DNA of 64,000 nucleotides from Mesorhizobium koreense. Lineage in GTDB: Bacteria; Pseudomonadota; Alphaproteobacteria; Rhizobiales; Rhizobiaceae. The translations under genes were made by a program, and so were the position numbers. The notes under the pieces are model-generated. The model did not search any database, was not told the origin of the DNA, and was given only the letters and a program-made list of their open reading frames with translations. Where the stretch lies: NCBI RefSeq assembly GCF_031656215.1, contig NZ_CP134228.1, positions 3,677,001-3,741,000 on the forward strand, given 5' to 3'. Shown in pieces: positions 25,950-35,466 of this stretch; positions within the stretch are counted from its first letter, which is position 1; every line of letters starts with the position of its first letter.

Positions 25950-28055
25950 TCAGGCCGCCCGGACCCAGACATGATTGTCGTGGACCGGCGCGCCGCCATA
26001 GGGCGCGGGCGCGTCGGAGCCGGTCAGCACGTTGATCCCCTCCCCGCGCTCGTGCGCACTGTTGGGCCATATGCCTTCCGCGATGACCACGCCGCGACGG
26101 ACGCCGTCAAAGAATTTGGCGTGCAGTACCAATTCGCCGCGCGTGTTGCCGACCTCGACCCGGCCGCCCTCTTCCACGCCGAGCGAGGCGGCATCGTCGG
26201 GATGGATCAGAAGCTGCGGCCTGCCTTCCTTGGCCTTCGACACCGGCGTCTCGGTGAAGCTTGAATTGAGGAAATTGCGAGCCGGCGAGGTAGCGAGCCG
26301 GAACGGATGCGCCTCGTCCACCACCTCGATCAGGTCGACATGGTCGGGAAATTCCGGCAGCCGATCATAGGGGCCGAACACGCCCATGGAACGCGGCGGG
26401 CGGTTGGGCGCGGCCTGCCCGGTCCAGTTCGGCTTGAAATGGAATTTCCTGTCCGCATGGCCGAAGCCGTTCAGGTAATGCGCCTCCTCGAAGGGCGGCT
26501 GCTGATCGCTCCACTTTTCCTCGCGCAACGTGTCGAACGTACCGAGTCCCTTCTTCGCGAGCATCACGTCGATATGCTCGCGCTCGGTCATGCCGAAGCC
26601 CGGCAGGTGTGACACGCCGAGGCGCCTGGCCAGTTCCTCGATGACGAAATGGTTGCTGCGAGGCCCTTCCGGCGGCTCGACCAGCTTCGGCCCGAGCGTG
26701 ATGTGCTGGTTGCCGCCGCCCTTGTAGATGTCGTCGTGCTCAAGAAACATCGTCGCCGGCAGCACCACATCGGCGAGTTTCGCGGTGTCGGTCATGAACT
26801 GCTCGTGGACGCAGGTGAAGAGATCGTCGCGCAGGAAACCCCGCTTCACCAGCCGCTGTTCCGGCGCGACATTGGCCGGATTGGTGTTCTGGATCAGCAT
26901 CGCCGTCACCGGCGGACCGCCATAGAGCGCGTCGGCCCTGCCGGTAAGAACCGGGCCGATGCGCGAATGGTCCAGATAGCGGATTTTCGGATCGCGCAGA
27001 CGCTTGCCCTCCACGAGGTCCGTGTCGAGCGTCAGGATGCCGGAATTGGAATGGAAGGCGCCGCCACCCTCGTACTGCCAGGCGCCGGTGACGGCGGCGA
27101 TGCAGGAGGCCGCGTGCATGTTGACCGAGCCGTTGCGCTGGCGCGAAAAGCCGTAGCCCAGACGGAAGAAAGTCCTTTTGGTCGTGCCGACGAGACGGGC
27201 GAAGGCCTCGATCTCCGTCACCGAAAGCCCGGTGATAGCGGAAGCCCATTCCGGCGTCCGCGACCGAAGATGCGCTTCCAGCCCCTTCGGGTCGTCGGTG
27301 TACTTTTCGAGATACGCCCTATCGGCCATTCCCTCGCGGAAAAGCACATGCATGACCGCGCAGGCGAGCGCCGCGTCGGTGCCCGGCTTGACGATCAGGC
27401 CCATATCGGCCTGCTTCATCGTCGCGTTTTCGTAGATATCGATGACGACGATCTTGGCGCCGCGCTCCTTGCGTCCACGAATCGCGTGGGTCATGACGTT
27501 GACCTGCGTGACCACAGCATTGGTGCCCCAGATCACCACGCAATCCGACTTCGCCATCTCGCGCGGGTCGGGACCGGCAAGCTTGCCGGTGCCCATCATC
27601 CAGCCGGTCCAGGCGAGATTGGTGCAGATGGAGCCGAAGAAGCCGGAATAGCGCTTGGCGTGACGCAGCCGCTCGATGCCGTCGCGCTGCACCAGCCCCA
27701 TCGTGCCGGCGTAGAAATAAGGCCAGACCGTCTCGGAGCCGTATTTTTCCTCCGCCGAGATGAATTTCTCGGCAACGAGGTCGAGCGCCGCTTCCCAACT
27801 CGCTTCCTTCCAGCCGCCCTCGCCCTTGGCGCCGGCCCGGACGAGCGGCTTCGTCAGCCGGTCGGGATGATGCAGCCGGTCGGCATAGCGTGCGACCTTG
27901 GCGCAGACGACACCCGCCGTATAGGTATTCGCCCTTGCGCCATGGATGCGGCCGACGCGATTATTGCCGAGGAGTTCGACCTCCAGCGCGCAGGTTGAAG
28001 GGCAGTCATGCGGACAGGCCGAATGACCGATGTTGATCCTGGCAAGCGTGTTCAT
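25950..28055 (-). CDS. Molybdopterin-dependent oxidoreductase (DMSO-reductase superfamily)
   Basis: The 701-aa product has the N-terminal [4Fe-4S] motif Cys14-x3-Cys18-x3-Cys22...Cys51 (ACPHDCPSTC ... GVVCAK), then the molybdopterin oxidoreductase domain and a C-terminal molydopterin-dinucleotide-binding domain (HPFRLATSPARNFLNSSFTE, VEVGNTRGELVLHAKFFDGV). No Tat signal is present, so it should be cytoplasmic. No iron-sulfur or membrane-anchor subunit is adjacent, so it probably acts as a single-subunit enzyme or with a distant partner. Substrate is unknown; formate, biotin sulfoxide and thiosulfate-type enzymes are relatives. Divergent from rlmJ. Confidence 0.85.
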   Translation of the reverse strand: MNTLARINIGHSACPHDCPSTCALEVELLGNNRVGRIHGARANTYTAGVVCAKVARYADRLHHPDRLTKPLVRAGAKGEGGWKEASWEAALDLVAEKFISAEEKYGSETVWPYFYAGTMGLVQRDGIERLRHAKRYSGFFGSICTNLAWTGWMMGTGKLAGPDPREMAKSDCVVIWGTNAVVTQVNVMTHAIRGRKERGAKIVVIDIYENATMKQADMGLIVKPGTDAALACAVMHVLFREGMADRAYLEKYTDDPKGLEAHLRSRTPEWASAITGLSVTEIEAFARLVGTTKRTFFRLGYGFSRQRNGSVNMHAASCIAAVTGAWQYEGGGAFHSNSGILTLDTDLVEGKRLRDPKIRYLDHSRIGPVLTGRADALYGGPPVTAMLIQNTNPANVAPEQRLVKRGFLRDDLFTCVHEQFMTDTAKLADVVLPATMFLEHDDIYKGGGNQHITLGPKLVEPPEGPRSNHFVIEELARRLGVSHLPGFGMTEREHIDVMLAKKGLGTFDTLREEKWSDQQPPFEEAHYLNGFGHADRKFHFKPNWTGQAAPNRPPRSMGVFGPYDRLPEFPDHVDLIEVVDEAHPFRLATSPARNFLNSSFTETPVSKAKEGRPQLLIHPDDAASLGVEEGGRVEVGNTRGELVLHAKFFDGVRRGVVIAEGIWPNSAHERGEGINVLTGSDAPAPYGGAPVHDNHVWVRAA

Positions 28056-28100
28056 ATCTCCTCTCTACCGCATTCCTCCGGCCCGTTGTAGAGCCACGTC

Positions 28101-28955
28101 ATGAACTATCGTCACATCTATCACGCCGGAAATTTCGCCGATGTGTTCAAGCACGCCATCCTGGCGCGCATCATCGCTTATTTGAAGCGCAAGGAAGCGG
28201 CCTTCCGCGCGATCGATACGCATGCCGGCGTCGGCCTCTACGATCTCGGCAGCGAGGAGGCACAGAAAACCGGCGAATGGCATGGCGGCATCGGAAAGCT
28301 TCTCGATGCCACGCTGACCGGCGCTCCCGCCGAGTGGCTGCACGACTATCTGTCTGTGGTCCGGGCGCTTAATCCGGATGGCGGCTTTCGCCTTTATCCC
28401 GGCTCGCCCTTGCTCGCGCGGCACCTCCTGCGCCGGCAGGACCGGTTGACCGCGATCGAGCTTCATCCAGAGGATGCACAAAGCCTCAAGAAAGTCTTCG
28501 CCGGCGACCACCACGTGCGGGTGATCGAACTCGACGGTTGGTTGGCGCTCGGCGCGCATCTGCCGCCGAAGGAAAAGCGCGGGCTCGTGCTGATCGATCC
28601 GCCCTTCGAGGAGGACGGCGAGTTCGCACGCATGGTCGATGGTCTGACGAAGGCGCATCGCCGCTGGCCGGGCGGTATCTATGCCTTCTGGTACCCGGTC
28701 AAGGACCGCGCCGCCGTCGAACGGTTCCGCCAGTTGCTTCGCGAAACCGGCATCCCGAAGATTCTCGACGTGTCTTTTTCCATCCGCGCCCCCTCTCCCG
28801 AAGCGAGGCTCGACGGCTGCGGCATGGTCGTCGTCAATCCGCCATACGTCCTACATGAGGAATTATCGGAGATCCTGCCGGTGCTTGCCCGGCTGCTAAG
28901 GGAGGACGAAGGCGCCACATGGGCGCTCGATCATCTTACGGCGGAAGCGGCTTGA
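28101..28955 (+). CDS. rlmJ: 23S rRNA (adenine(2030)-N6)-methyltransferase RlmJ
   Basis: SAM-dependent methyltransferase that modifies A2030 of 23S rRNA. The 284-aa product has the family opening MNYRHIYHAGNFADVFKHAI, the glycine-rich SAM site (AIDTHAGVGLYDL), the catalytic DPPFE motif (LVLIDPPFEEDGEF) and GGIYAFWYPVKDRAAVERF. Length is normal. The spacer to the divergent molybdopterin oxidoreductase is 45 bases, so the two promoters must overlap. No strong Shine-Dalgarno is visible, but the start is fixed by the conserved N-terminus. Confidence 0.95.
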   Translation: MNYRHIYHAGNFADVFKHAILARIIAYLKRKEAAFRAIDTHAGVGLYDLGSEEAQKTGEWHGGIGKLLDATLTGAPAEWLHDYLSVVRALNPDGGFRLYPGSPLLARHLLRRQDRLTAIELHPEDAQSLKKVFAGDHHVRVIELDGWLALGAHLPPKEKRGLVLIDPPFEEDGEFARMVDGLTKAHRRWPGGIYAFWYPVKDRAAVERFRQLLRETGIPKILDVSFSIRAPSPEARLDGCGMVVVNPPYVLHEELSEILPVLARLLREDEGATWALDHLTAEAA

Positions 28956-29029
28956 CCGCGATTTCGGCAGACAGCACTCTGTTTGCACGCTAGAATCACG
29001 AAATACCGTGACCATCAGGACCCATTGTC

Positions 29030-29482
29030 ATGAAGATCATCGCCCGGCGTGCAGTCGCTGCCCTTGCATCGGTTTTCTGTCTCGCCGGTACCTACGCGCC
29101 GGCGCAGGCAGCCGACATCATCGCAACAGCGCCCTCCTACCATGAGCAAGCCCCACAAGCCTGCGCGCAGGACTGGGTGCTGTCGCGCATCACCGGCAAG
29201 TTCCGCTATCAGGTGACGCATGTGCCGAACCTGCCCGATGTCGGTCTCGTCGATTTCCGGGATATCCGCCAGAAACGCTACGAGCCGGCAATGTCGGACA
29301 GTGAATTCACGCGGACCTATTGCGAGGCGACGGCCTACACCTCGGACGGGCGGCGGCATGCGATGTGGTATCTGATCGAGGATCGCGCGGGCTTCGCCGG
29401 CCTCGGCCACAATGTCGAGTTCTGCCTCGTCAATTTCGATCGCTGGAAGGTCTATAACGGCCGCTGCCGTGTCCTGCGCTGA
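29030..29482 (+). CDS. Secreted hypothetical protein upstream of RNase T2
   Basis: The 150-aa product has a signal peptide (AVAALASVFCLAGTYAPAQA) and a compact domain with four cysteines (CAQDW, YCEATAYTS, EFCLVNF, GRCRVL) that could form two disulfides in the periplasm. The sequence VLSRITGKFRYQVTHVPNLP and FDRWKVYNGRCRVL are typical of a conserved, uncharacterised rhizobial family. It ends 15 bases before the RNase T2 gene, so the two are likely cotranscribed. Whether it is a partner or inhibitor of the nuclease cannot be seen from sequence. Confidence 0.65.
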   Translation: MKIIARRAVAALASVFCLAGTYAPAQAADIIATAPSYHEQAPQACAQDWVLSRITGKFRYQVTHVPNLPDVGLVDFRDIRQKRYEPAMSDSEFTRTYCEATAYTSDGRRHAMWYLIEDRAGFAGLGHNVEFCLVNFDRWKVYNGRCRVLR

Positions 29483-29497
29483 CCGGCGCGTGCTGGA

Positions 29498-30181
29498 ATG
29501 ACAGAAAAGATATTCGGGCGGCTTTCTCTTTGTCTGGCGATATTCGCCCTGTGCTTCACGATCACACCGGGCAATGCCGCCTCGAACGATGTCCGCGATA
29601 CCGCGGCTTCCGGTTCAAGCCGCTTCGATTTCTACGTCCTGTCGCTTTCCTGGTCGCCGAGTTATTGCGCGGCGGCGGGCGAAAAGGCCAACCGGTACCA
29701 GTGCGGCAAACGGCCGGCCTATGGCTTCGTCGTACACGGGCTGTGGCCGCAATACGAGCATGGCTATCCGAAGGACTGCCGCAGCGACGCCGAGCGCAGG
29801 GTACCGAAAGAGCGGATGAACGCGCTCTCGGACCTGATGCCGGGCTACGGCCTCATCATCCATGAATGGCGCACGCACGGAATGTGCACCGGGCTCTCAC
29901 AAGAGGCTTACTTCGCCACGCTGCGCAAAGCCTATGAGAGCGTCGAGATACCCGCCGACTTTCCCCGCGACGACTCTGGCCGCGTGAAACCGTCCGATAT
30001 CGAAGCGGCCTTCATCGCGGCCAATCCCGGCATGCCGGACGACGGGATCAGCGTGGACTGCGACCGCAAATATCTGCGCGAGGTGCGCGTCTGCATGACA
30101 AAAGACATGCGCTTCCGCCCCTGCCGGGAACTCGAGCGCGCAAGCTGCCACGCCTCCAACGTCCAGATGCCACCCTCATAG
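29498..30181 (+). CDS. Ribonuclease T2 family protein
   Basis: Secreted endoribonuclease that cleaves RNA through 2',3'-cyclic phosphates. The 227-aa product has a signal peptide (LSLCLAIFALCFTITPGNAA) and both conserved active-site segments: CAS I FVVHGLWPQYE and CAS II IIHEWRTHGMCTG, each with the catalytic His. Cysteines for the conserved disulfides are present (PSYCAAAGEKANRYQCGKR and CDRKYLREVRVC). The location should be periplasmic, where such enzymes scavenge nucleotides. The gene follows a small secreted protein of unknown function by 15 bases. Confidence 0.92.
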   Translation: MTEKIFGRLSLCLAIFALCFTITPGNAASNDVRDTAASGSSRFDFYVLSLSWSPSYCAAAGEKANRYQCGKRPAYGFVVHGLWPQYEHGYPKDCRSDAERRVPKERMNALSDLMPGYGLIIHEWRTHGMCTGLSQEAYFATLRKAYESVEIPADFPRDDSGRVKPSDIEAAFIAANPGMPDDGISVDCDRKYLREVRVCMTKDMRFRPCRELERASCHASNVQMPPS

Positions 30182-30272
30182 AGATCGCCCGGGGGCACTG
30201 GCCCAAATCATCCGTGTTGCCCGGGTGTGGCCATATCCCTAATTTGCGCCGACCATCAATCCGGAGAGGAAA

Positions 30273-30869
30273 ATGCCCAAACTGCTTTTCGCCACGCCTT
30301 CCCCCTACAGTGCCAAGGTGCGTATGGCGGCCGCCTATGCCGGTATCGCGCTGGAAGAGATTCCGACGAATACCGGCGAGGAGCCGGAGCTTCTTTTGAA
30401 GAACAATCCTCTCGGCAAGATCCCCGTCCTGCTGACCGACGAAGGCGAAAACCTCTTCGACAGCCGTGCCATCACGCAATACCTCAACCGGGTTTCCAAG
30501 AATGCGCTTTTCCCGCGCAACCCCGCCAAGCGGCTCGAGGCCGAAAGGCTGGAGGCGCTGGCGGACGGCATCTGCGACTGCCTGCTCGCCCATGTCTACG
30601 AACGGCGCTTCCGGCCCGAGGAGATCGTCCATCAGCCATGGCTCGACAAGCAGTGGAAGAAGGTGACGCGCGCGCTCGATCATCTCGAGGCATCGCCGCC
30701 GAAACTGCCGAAAAAGATCACCGCGGGCCAGATCGCGCTGCGCGCCTGCCTCGGCTATCTCGACCTGCGCTTTTCCGGCAAATGGGAGCGCGGACATTCG
30801 AGGCTGAAGCGCTGGGCGAAGCGTTTCGACGAGAAGTTCCCGGAATTGGCGACCCGCGCGCCCCACTGA
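30273..30869 (+). CDS. Glutathione S-transferase family protein
   Basis: The 198-aa product has an N-terminal thioredoxin-like domain (KLLFATPSPYSAKVRMAAAY, with NPLGKIPVLLTDEGENLFDS as the glutathione-binding region including the cis-Pro and the DS pair) and a C-terminal all-helical domain (ALDHLEASPPKLPKKITAGQ). It should be a soluble cytoplasmic enzyme or stress protein. Substrate is not predictable. GGAGAGGAAA precedes ATG 30273. It is followed by a hairpin shared with the converging outer membrane protein gene. Confidence 0.9.
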   Translation: MPKLLFATPSPYSAKVRMAAAYAGIALEEIPTNTGEEPELLLKNNPLGKIPVLLTDEGENLFDSRAITQYLNRVSKNALFPRNPAKRLEAERLEALADGICDCLLAHVYERRFRPEEIVHQPWLDKQWKKVTRALDHLEASPPKLPKKITAGQIALRACLGYLDLRFSGKWERGHSRLKRWAKRFDEKFPELATRAPH

Positions 30870-30886
30870 TACTGTTCGGCAAAGAA

Positions 30887-30914
30887 AAAGGCCGGGCACA
30901 TCGGCCCGGCCTTT
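30887..30914. terminator. Bidirectional terminator between GST and omp genes
   Basis: A perfect 11-bp stem (AAAGGCCGGGC / GCCCGGCCTTT) with a 6-base loop. On the minus strand it runs into TTTTTCTTT, a strong terminator for the omp gene; on the plus strand the T-run is short. Confidence 0.85.
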
Positions 30915-30936
30915 CCATGTTGCTTCGATCCTGCGA

Positions 30937-31599
30937 TCAGAACTTGATACCGATACCGGCCTCGACCGTGTTGCTGCGGTCGCGCACGCCCGACTTGACG
31001 CCGCCGACATTGAAGTCGTGACTGCCGTAGTCGGTATAGCGATATTCGACGCGGGCGAAGACCTTTTCGGTGAGCTTGGCGTCGATACCGGCGCCGGCCG
31101 TCCAGCCGATCACGCCGTTGGCATCGGTGCTGACAGGCGTCTCCACCTTGAGGCGCTTGGCAGCCGCACCGGCCGTACCGTAGACGAGGATACTGTCGTT
31201 CGGAGCGTAGCCGGCACGACCGCGGAGAGAGCCGTCGACGCTGCTCTTGGACCGGATGCCGTTGTGGGAACCCGACGAGCCGTCATAGCCGACGTCACCT
31301 TCGATACCGTACACGAAGTTGCCGCTCTGCCAGTTGAAGCCGCCGAAACCGCGGCCGTGGAAGCCGTCCGTGTGGACGCTGGTGCCCTGCGTCTTGGTGC
31401 GGCCGGCAAAGGCGCCGCCCGCCTGGATACCCGCATAGGGACCTGCCCAGCCGGACGGAGCCTGCTCGACGATCGGCGCCGGAGCCGGCGGTGCCTCGGT
31501 GATGGCGTCCGCCGCAAAAGCGGAGGTGGCGCCGATGAGCGCCGTCGCGCCGACGGCGGCCGCGAAAGGCTTTATGATCTTGCTTGCTCTAACGTTCAT
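30937..31599 (-). CDS. Omp25/Omp31-like outer membrane beta-barrel protein
   Basis: The 220-aa product has a signal peptide (KPFAAAVGATALIGATSAFA) and an eight-stranded barrel of the Omp25/31 family common in Brucella and rhizobia: SGWAGPYAGIQAGGAF, SGNFVYGIEGDVGYDG, GSLRGRAGYAPNDSILVYGT, AGAGIDAKLTEKVFARVEYR. The C-terminus ends with an aromatic residue (VEAGIGIKF), the outer-membrane insertion signal. It probably has a structural and surface role. ATG 31599 has AGGAG about 10 bases upstream; upstream frame lacks a signal peptide. Confidence 0.92.
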   Translation of the reverse strand: MNVRASKIIKPFAAAVGATALIGATSAFAADAITEAPPAPAPIVEQAPSGWAGPYAGIQAGGAFAGRTKTQGTSVHTDGFHGRGFGGFNWQSGNFVYGIEGDVGYDGSSGSHNGIRSKSSVDGSLRGRAGYAPNDSILVYGTAGAAAKRLKVETPVSTDANGVIGWTAGAGIDAKLTEKVFARVEYRYTDYGSHDFNVGGVKSGVRDRSNTVEAGIGIKF

Positions 31600-31928
31600 T
31601 TCTTTCAACTCCTGCCACGGAAGGCCAAACACAACGCGCCTTCCTGTTTGGACACCCAGCGCCGCTCGGGAGGAAACGGCCGGAATTGCCTGGTTGCCTA
31701 TGTCGTGCCGAAATGCGGCTGAAGCGCACCGCAAACGGGGAAATTCATGGACGGAAAGGAGGCAGGAAATTGACGTTGCATATTCGCAACATGGCTGAGC
31801 ACGCTACGCCAACGCCCTGTTTTTGTTTGGTTGGGATCCAATCTTTTATGCACCTTCCTTCCCGATTCGGGCGGGCGGCCGCGGAGCGCTGGCCGAACAG
31901 CCGGCGATTGCGCTAAATAGGGAGAAAC

Positions 31929-32693
31929 ATGGCAAAAAATCTCAAGACAGCGTTGGTCACCGGCGGCGCCAGAAGGATCGGAAAAGCGATCGTCGGCGAC
32001 CTTTCCGCAGCCGGTTTTGCCGTTGCGATCCACTATCACGGATCGGATGCAGAGGCGCTGGAATTGGTTAAAAACCTTAAGGATAGGGGCGGAAAGGTGG
32101 CGATCGTGCGCGCCGACCTGACCGACATTAGGGCCGTCGAGGGATTATTGAACGATGCCGCCTCGGCGATCGGGCCGATCGGCCTTCTCGTCAACAATGC
32201 CTCCGTCTTCGAGCCGGACGAACTGGACGATTTCACCTGGGAGCATTGGGACCGGCATTTCGCCGTCCATCTCAAGGCTCCGGTCGAACTTTCCAGGCGC
32301 TTTGCCGAGGCTCTTCCGAAAGGTGAAGATGGCCTCATTGTCAACATGATCGACCAGCGCGTCTGGAAACTATCGCCGCGAACCTTTAGCTATACACTGT
32401 CGAAATCGGCGCTGTGGACGGCGACGCAGACCATGGCCCAGGCGCTGGCGCCCCGTATCCGGGTCAATGCGATCGGCCCCGGTCCGTCGTTGCAGGGCGA
32501 GCGCCAGTCGAAGGCGGATTTCGATGCGCAGGTCGAGGCGGTTCTGCTCCGGCGGGGACCGGAGCTCTCCGAATTCGGCGCGACGATCCGCTATCTGTGG
32601 GATACGCCCTCGATCACCGGCCAGATGATCGCGCTCGATGGCGGCCAGCATCTCGGCTGGCAGACGCCGGACGTGACGGGAATTCGGGAATGA
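31929..32693 (+). CDS. SDR family oxidoreductase
   Basis: The 254-aa NAD(P)-dependent short-chain dehydrogenase has the cofactor motif [15 protein letters not shown] (TGxxxxxG), the NNAS motif ([14 protein letters not shown]) and the catalytic Tyr-x3-Lys (YTLSKSALW). The Asn-Met-Ile-Asp-Gln strand before it replaces the more common Ser-containing ISS segment, as in pteridine-reductase-like SDRs (FolM/PTR1 group), so a pterin substrate is possible but unproven. GGGAGAAAC precedes the ATG. The stop overlaps the uvrC start (ATGA), which points to translational coupling with uvrC. Confidence 0.85.
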   Translation: MAKNLKTALVTGGARRIGKAIVGDLSAAGFAVAIHYHGSDAEALELVKNLKDRGGKVAIVRADLTDIRAVEGLLNDAASAIGPIGLLVNNASVFEPDELDDFTWEHWDRHFAVHLKAPVELSRRFAEALPKGEDGLIVNMIDQRVWKLSPRTFSYTLSKSALWTATQTMAQALAPRIRVNAIGPGPSLQGERQSKADFDAQVEAVLLRRGPELSEFGATIRYLWDTPSITGQMIALDGGQHLGWQTPDVTGIRE

Positions 32694-34780
32694 ACAGCTC
32701 AAGACCTTCGGGGAAGGACATGGCGGCGGCCGATGCGATCCCGGCCGACACCGAAGAAGACCTTGCCTATCTCGCCGATGACCCGAACGTGGACGAAGAA
32801 GACGAGATATCGGGGTCTCCGGAAGCCGCGCCGCGGCCGGAGTTGGAGATCGCGTGGGATACGGCCGGCAAGGAACACAGCGAAGGCAAGATCGGCGCTG
32901 AATTTATCCAGGCGCTGGTCAAGCGCCTGCCGAACAAGCCCGGCGTCTACCGGATGATGAACGCAGCCGGCGACGTTCTCTATGTCGGCAAGGCGCGCAG
33001 CCTGAAGAAGCGCGTGACGAACTATGCGCAGGGACGCTTCCACACCAACCGCATCGGCCGCATGGTGGCGCAGACGGCGGCGATGGAGTTCGTCGTCACA
33101 CGCACCGAGACCGAGGCGCTGCTGCTCGAGGCCAACCTCATCAAGAGGCTGAGGCCGCGCTTCAACGTGCTCCTGCGCGACGACAAGTCTTTCCCTTATA
33201 TCCTGATAACCGGCGACCATCGCGCGCCCGGCATCTTCAAGCATCGCGGCGCGCATTCCCGAAAGGGCGATTATTTCGGCCCCTTTGCTTCTGCCGGCGC
33301 GGTCGGGCGGACGATCAACTCGCTGCAGAAGGCGTTCCTTCTCAGAAGCTGCACCGATTCGGTGTTCGAGACGCGAACGCGCCCCTGCCTGCTCTATCAG
33401 ATCAAGCGTTGCTCGGCCCCGTGCACGAACGAGATCAGCCCCGAAGGCTATCTGGATCTTGTCGCGGAGGCGAAAAGTTTCCTCTCCGGCCGCAGCCAGA
33501 AGGTTAAGGGCGAAATCTCGGCCGCCATGCAGCGCGCCTCCGAGGCGCTTGATTTCGAGACCGCCGCCATCCTGCGCGATCGGCTGGCGGCGCTCTCCCA
33601 TGTGCAGAGCCATCAGGCCATCAATCCGCAGACGCTGGAGGAAGCCGACGTGTTCGCCGTCCACCAGGAAGGCGGGCAAACCTGCATCGAAGTCTTCTTC
33701 TTCCGTACCGGACAGAACTGGGGCAACCGCTCCTATTTTCCGAAAGCCGATCCGTCGCTTGGCCCCCCCGAGGTGCTCGGCGCCTTCCTGGCGCAGTTCT
33801 ACGACGACAAGCTGGTGCCGAAATGCATCCTTCTTTCGCACGCCGTGGAGGACCAGCAATTGCTTGCCGACGCGCTGTCGATAAAGGCCTCGCGGAAGGT
33901 GGCGATTGCGGTTCCCAAGCGCGGAGAGCGCAAGGAACTGACCGACCACGCGAGGCAGAACGCACGCGAGGCGCTCGGCCGCAGGCTGGCGGAAACTTCC
34001 TCGCAGGCGCGGTTGCTCAAGGGTTTTGCGGAGACTTTCCACCTGGAGCGGACGCCCCGGCGCATTGAGATCTACGACAACTCCCACATTATGGGTACCA
34101 ATGCCGTCGGTGCGATGGTCGTCGCCGGCCCCGAAGGCTTCGTCAAGAACCAGTACCGCAAGTTCAACATCCGCTCCGAGGCTATCACGCCGGGCGACGA
34201 TTTCGGCATGATGCGCGAGGTGATGGAGCGGCGGTTCTCGCGCCTCCTGAAGGAAGACGGATTGCCGGGCGCCGAAATCCCCGAGGAAAGCGACGACGAG
34301 ATCGTTACCGAGAAGGCGTTCCCCGCTTGGCCCGACGTGATCCTGATCGACGGCGGCAAGGGCCAGCTTTCGGCTGTCAACACCATCCTCGACAATCTCG
34401 GCGTGACCGGCTTCGTCACGATGATCGGCATCGCCAAGGGCGTCGACCGCGATGCGGGACGTGAGCGCTTCTTCATGGAGGGCCGCGATGCCTTCTCGTT
34501 GCCGATCCGCGATCCGGTCCTCTATTTCATCCAGCGGCTGCGCGACGAGGCGCACCGTTTCGCCATCGGCTCGCACCGAGCACGGCGGAAAAAGGAGATG
34601 ATCAGGAATCCGCTCGACGAGATCGCCGGCATCGGCCCCGGCCGCAAGCGCGCGCTTCTGCACCATTTCGGCACGGCCAAGGCGGTCAGCCGCGCGGCGG
34701 TCGCCGATATCCTCGCCGTTCCGGGCATCTCGGAAGCCATGGCGCGCCAGATATATGGTCACTTCCACGAAAAGGGCTAA
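32690..34780 (+). CDS. uvrC: Excinuclease ABC subunit C
   Basis: Nuclease subunit of UvrABC nucleotide excision repair. The 696-aa product has an acidic N-terminal extension of about 75 residues, then the GIY-YIG domain ([20 protein letters not shown]), the UVR motif that contacts UvrB ([20 protein letters not shown]), the RNase H-like 5' nuclease domain ([34 protein letters not shown]) and tandem helix-hairpin-helix at the end ([20 protein letters not shown]). ATG 32690 overlaps the SDR stop. No LexA box is evident just upstream. The frame is open far into the SDR gene, but that part is a shadow. Confidence 0.97.
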   Translation: MNSSRPSGKDMAAADAIPADTEEDLAYLADDPNVDEEDEISGSPEAAPRPELEIAWDTAGKEHSEGKIGAEFIQALVKRLPNKPGVYRMMNAAGDVLYVGKARSLKKRVTNYAQGRFHTNRIGRMVAQTAAMEFVVTRTETEALLLEANLIKRLRPRFNVLLRDDKSFPYILITGDHRAPGIFKHRGAHSRKGDYFGPFASAGAVGRTINSLQKAFLLRSCTDSVFETRTRPCLLYQIKRCSAPCTNEISPEGYLDLVAEAKSFLSGRSQKVKGEISAAMQRASEALDFETAAILRDRLAALSHVQSHQAINPQTLEEADVFAVHQEGGQTCIEVFFFRTGQNWGNRSYFPKADPSLGPPEVLGAFLAQFYDDKLVPKCILLSHAVEDQQLLADALSIKASRKVAIAVPKRGERKELTDHARQNAREALGRRLAETSSQARLLKGFAETFHLERTPRRIEIYDNSHIMGTNAVGAMVVAGPEGFVKNQYRKFNIRSEAITPGDDFGMMREVMERRFSRLLKEDGLPGAEIPEESDDEIVTEKAFPAWPDVILIDGGKGQLSAVNTILDNLGVTGFVTMIGIAKGVDRDAGRERFFMEGRDAFSLPIRDPVLYFIQRLRDEAHRFAIGSHRARRKKEMIRNPLDEIAGIGPGRKRALLHHFGTAKAVSRAAVADILAVPGISEAMARQIYGHFHEKG

Positions 34781-34848
34781 ATGGAAAGCATAAGTGACGT
34801 TTACTTCTTTACTTACTCAACCGTTGACCCGGGAGGGACATATCTGAT

Positions 34849-35466
34849 TTGACTGTCGAGGCAACAAAGAGTGGCGGGCACATGCGCCGGCGCGCGTTCA
34901 ATCTCCCCAATCTGCTGACCTATGGCCGCATATTAGCCGTCCCGCTCATCCTACTCTGCTTCTATCTGGAAGGGCGGACGCACCCGACGGACTTCGCCCG
35001 ATGGACCGCGCTCGCCATCTACGTCATCGCCAGCATCACCGATTACCTGGACGGCTATCTGGCGCGGATATGGGAACAGACCTCGAATATCGGCCGGATG
35101 CTCGACCCTATCGCCGACAAGCTCCTGGTGTCGGCGGTGCTCCTTCTTCTGGCGCATAACGGCACGATCGATAAATATTCGCTGTGGGCGGCCATCATCA
35201 TTCTCTGCCGAGAGATCCTGGTCTCCGGCCTGCGCGAATATCTGGCCGGCCTGAAGGTTTCCGTGCCGGTCACCCGCCTCGCCAAATGGAAAACCACGGT
35301 TCAGATGATATCGCTCGGCTTCCTCATCGCCGGCCCTGCCGGCGACAAGGTGCTTGCCCATGCGACGGAGATCGGCATCGTGCTGTTGTGGATTGCCGCC
35401 ATCATCACGCTTTATACGGGCTATGACTATTTCCGGGCTGGACTGAAACATGTCATCGACGAATGA
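34849..35466 (+). CDS. pgsA: CDP-diacylglycerol-glycerol-3-phosphate 3-phosphatidyltransferase
   Basis: Membrane enzyme of phosphatidylglycerol synthesis. The 205-aa product has the complete CDP-alcohol signature (DYLDGYLARIWEQTSNIGRM then LDPIADK) in the first third and several hydrophobic spans. NLPNLLTYGRILAVPLILLC and REILVSGLREYLAGLKVSVP are typical of PgsA. The chosen start is TTG 34849, with GGGAGGGA about 10 bases upstream; ATG 34882 would give a protein 11 residues shorter and also fits homologues. The 3' end overlaps moaD by 17 bases. Confidence 0.9.
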   Translation: MTVEATKSGGHMRRRAFNLPNLLTYGRILAVPLILLCFYLEGRTHPTDFARWTALAIYVIASITDYLDGYLARIWEQTSNIGRMLDPIADKLLVSAVLLLLAHNGTIDKYSLWAAIIILCREILVSGLREYLAGLKVSVPVTRLAKWKTTVQMISLGFLIAGPAGDKVLAHATEIGIVLLWIAAIITLYTGYDYFRAGLKHVIDE

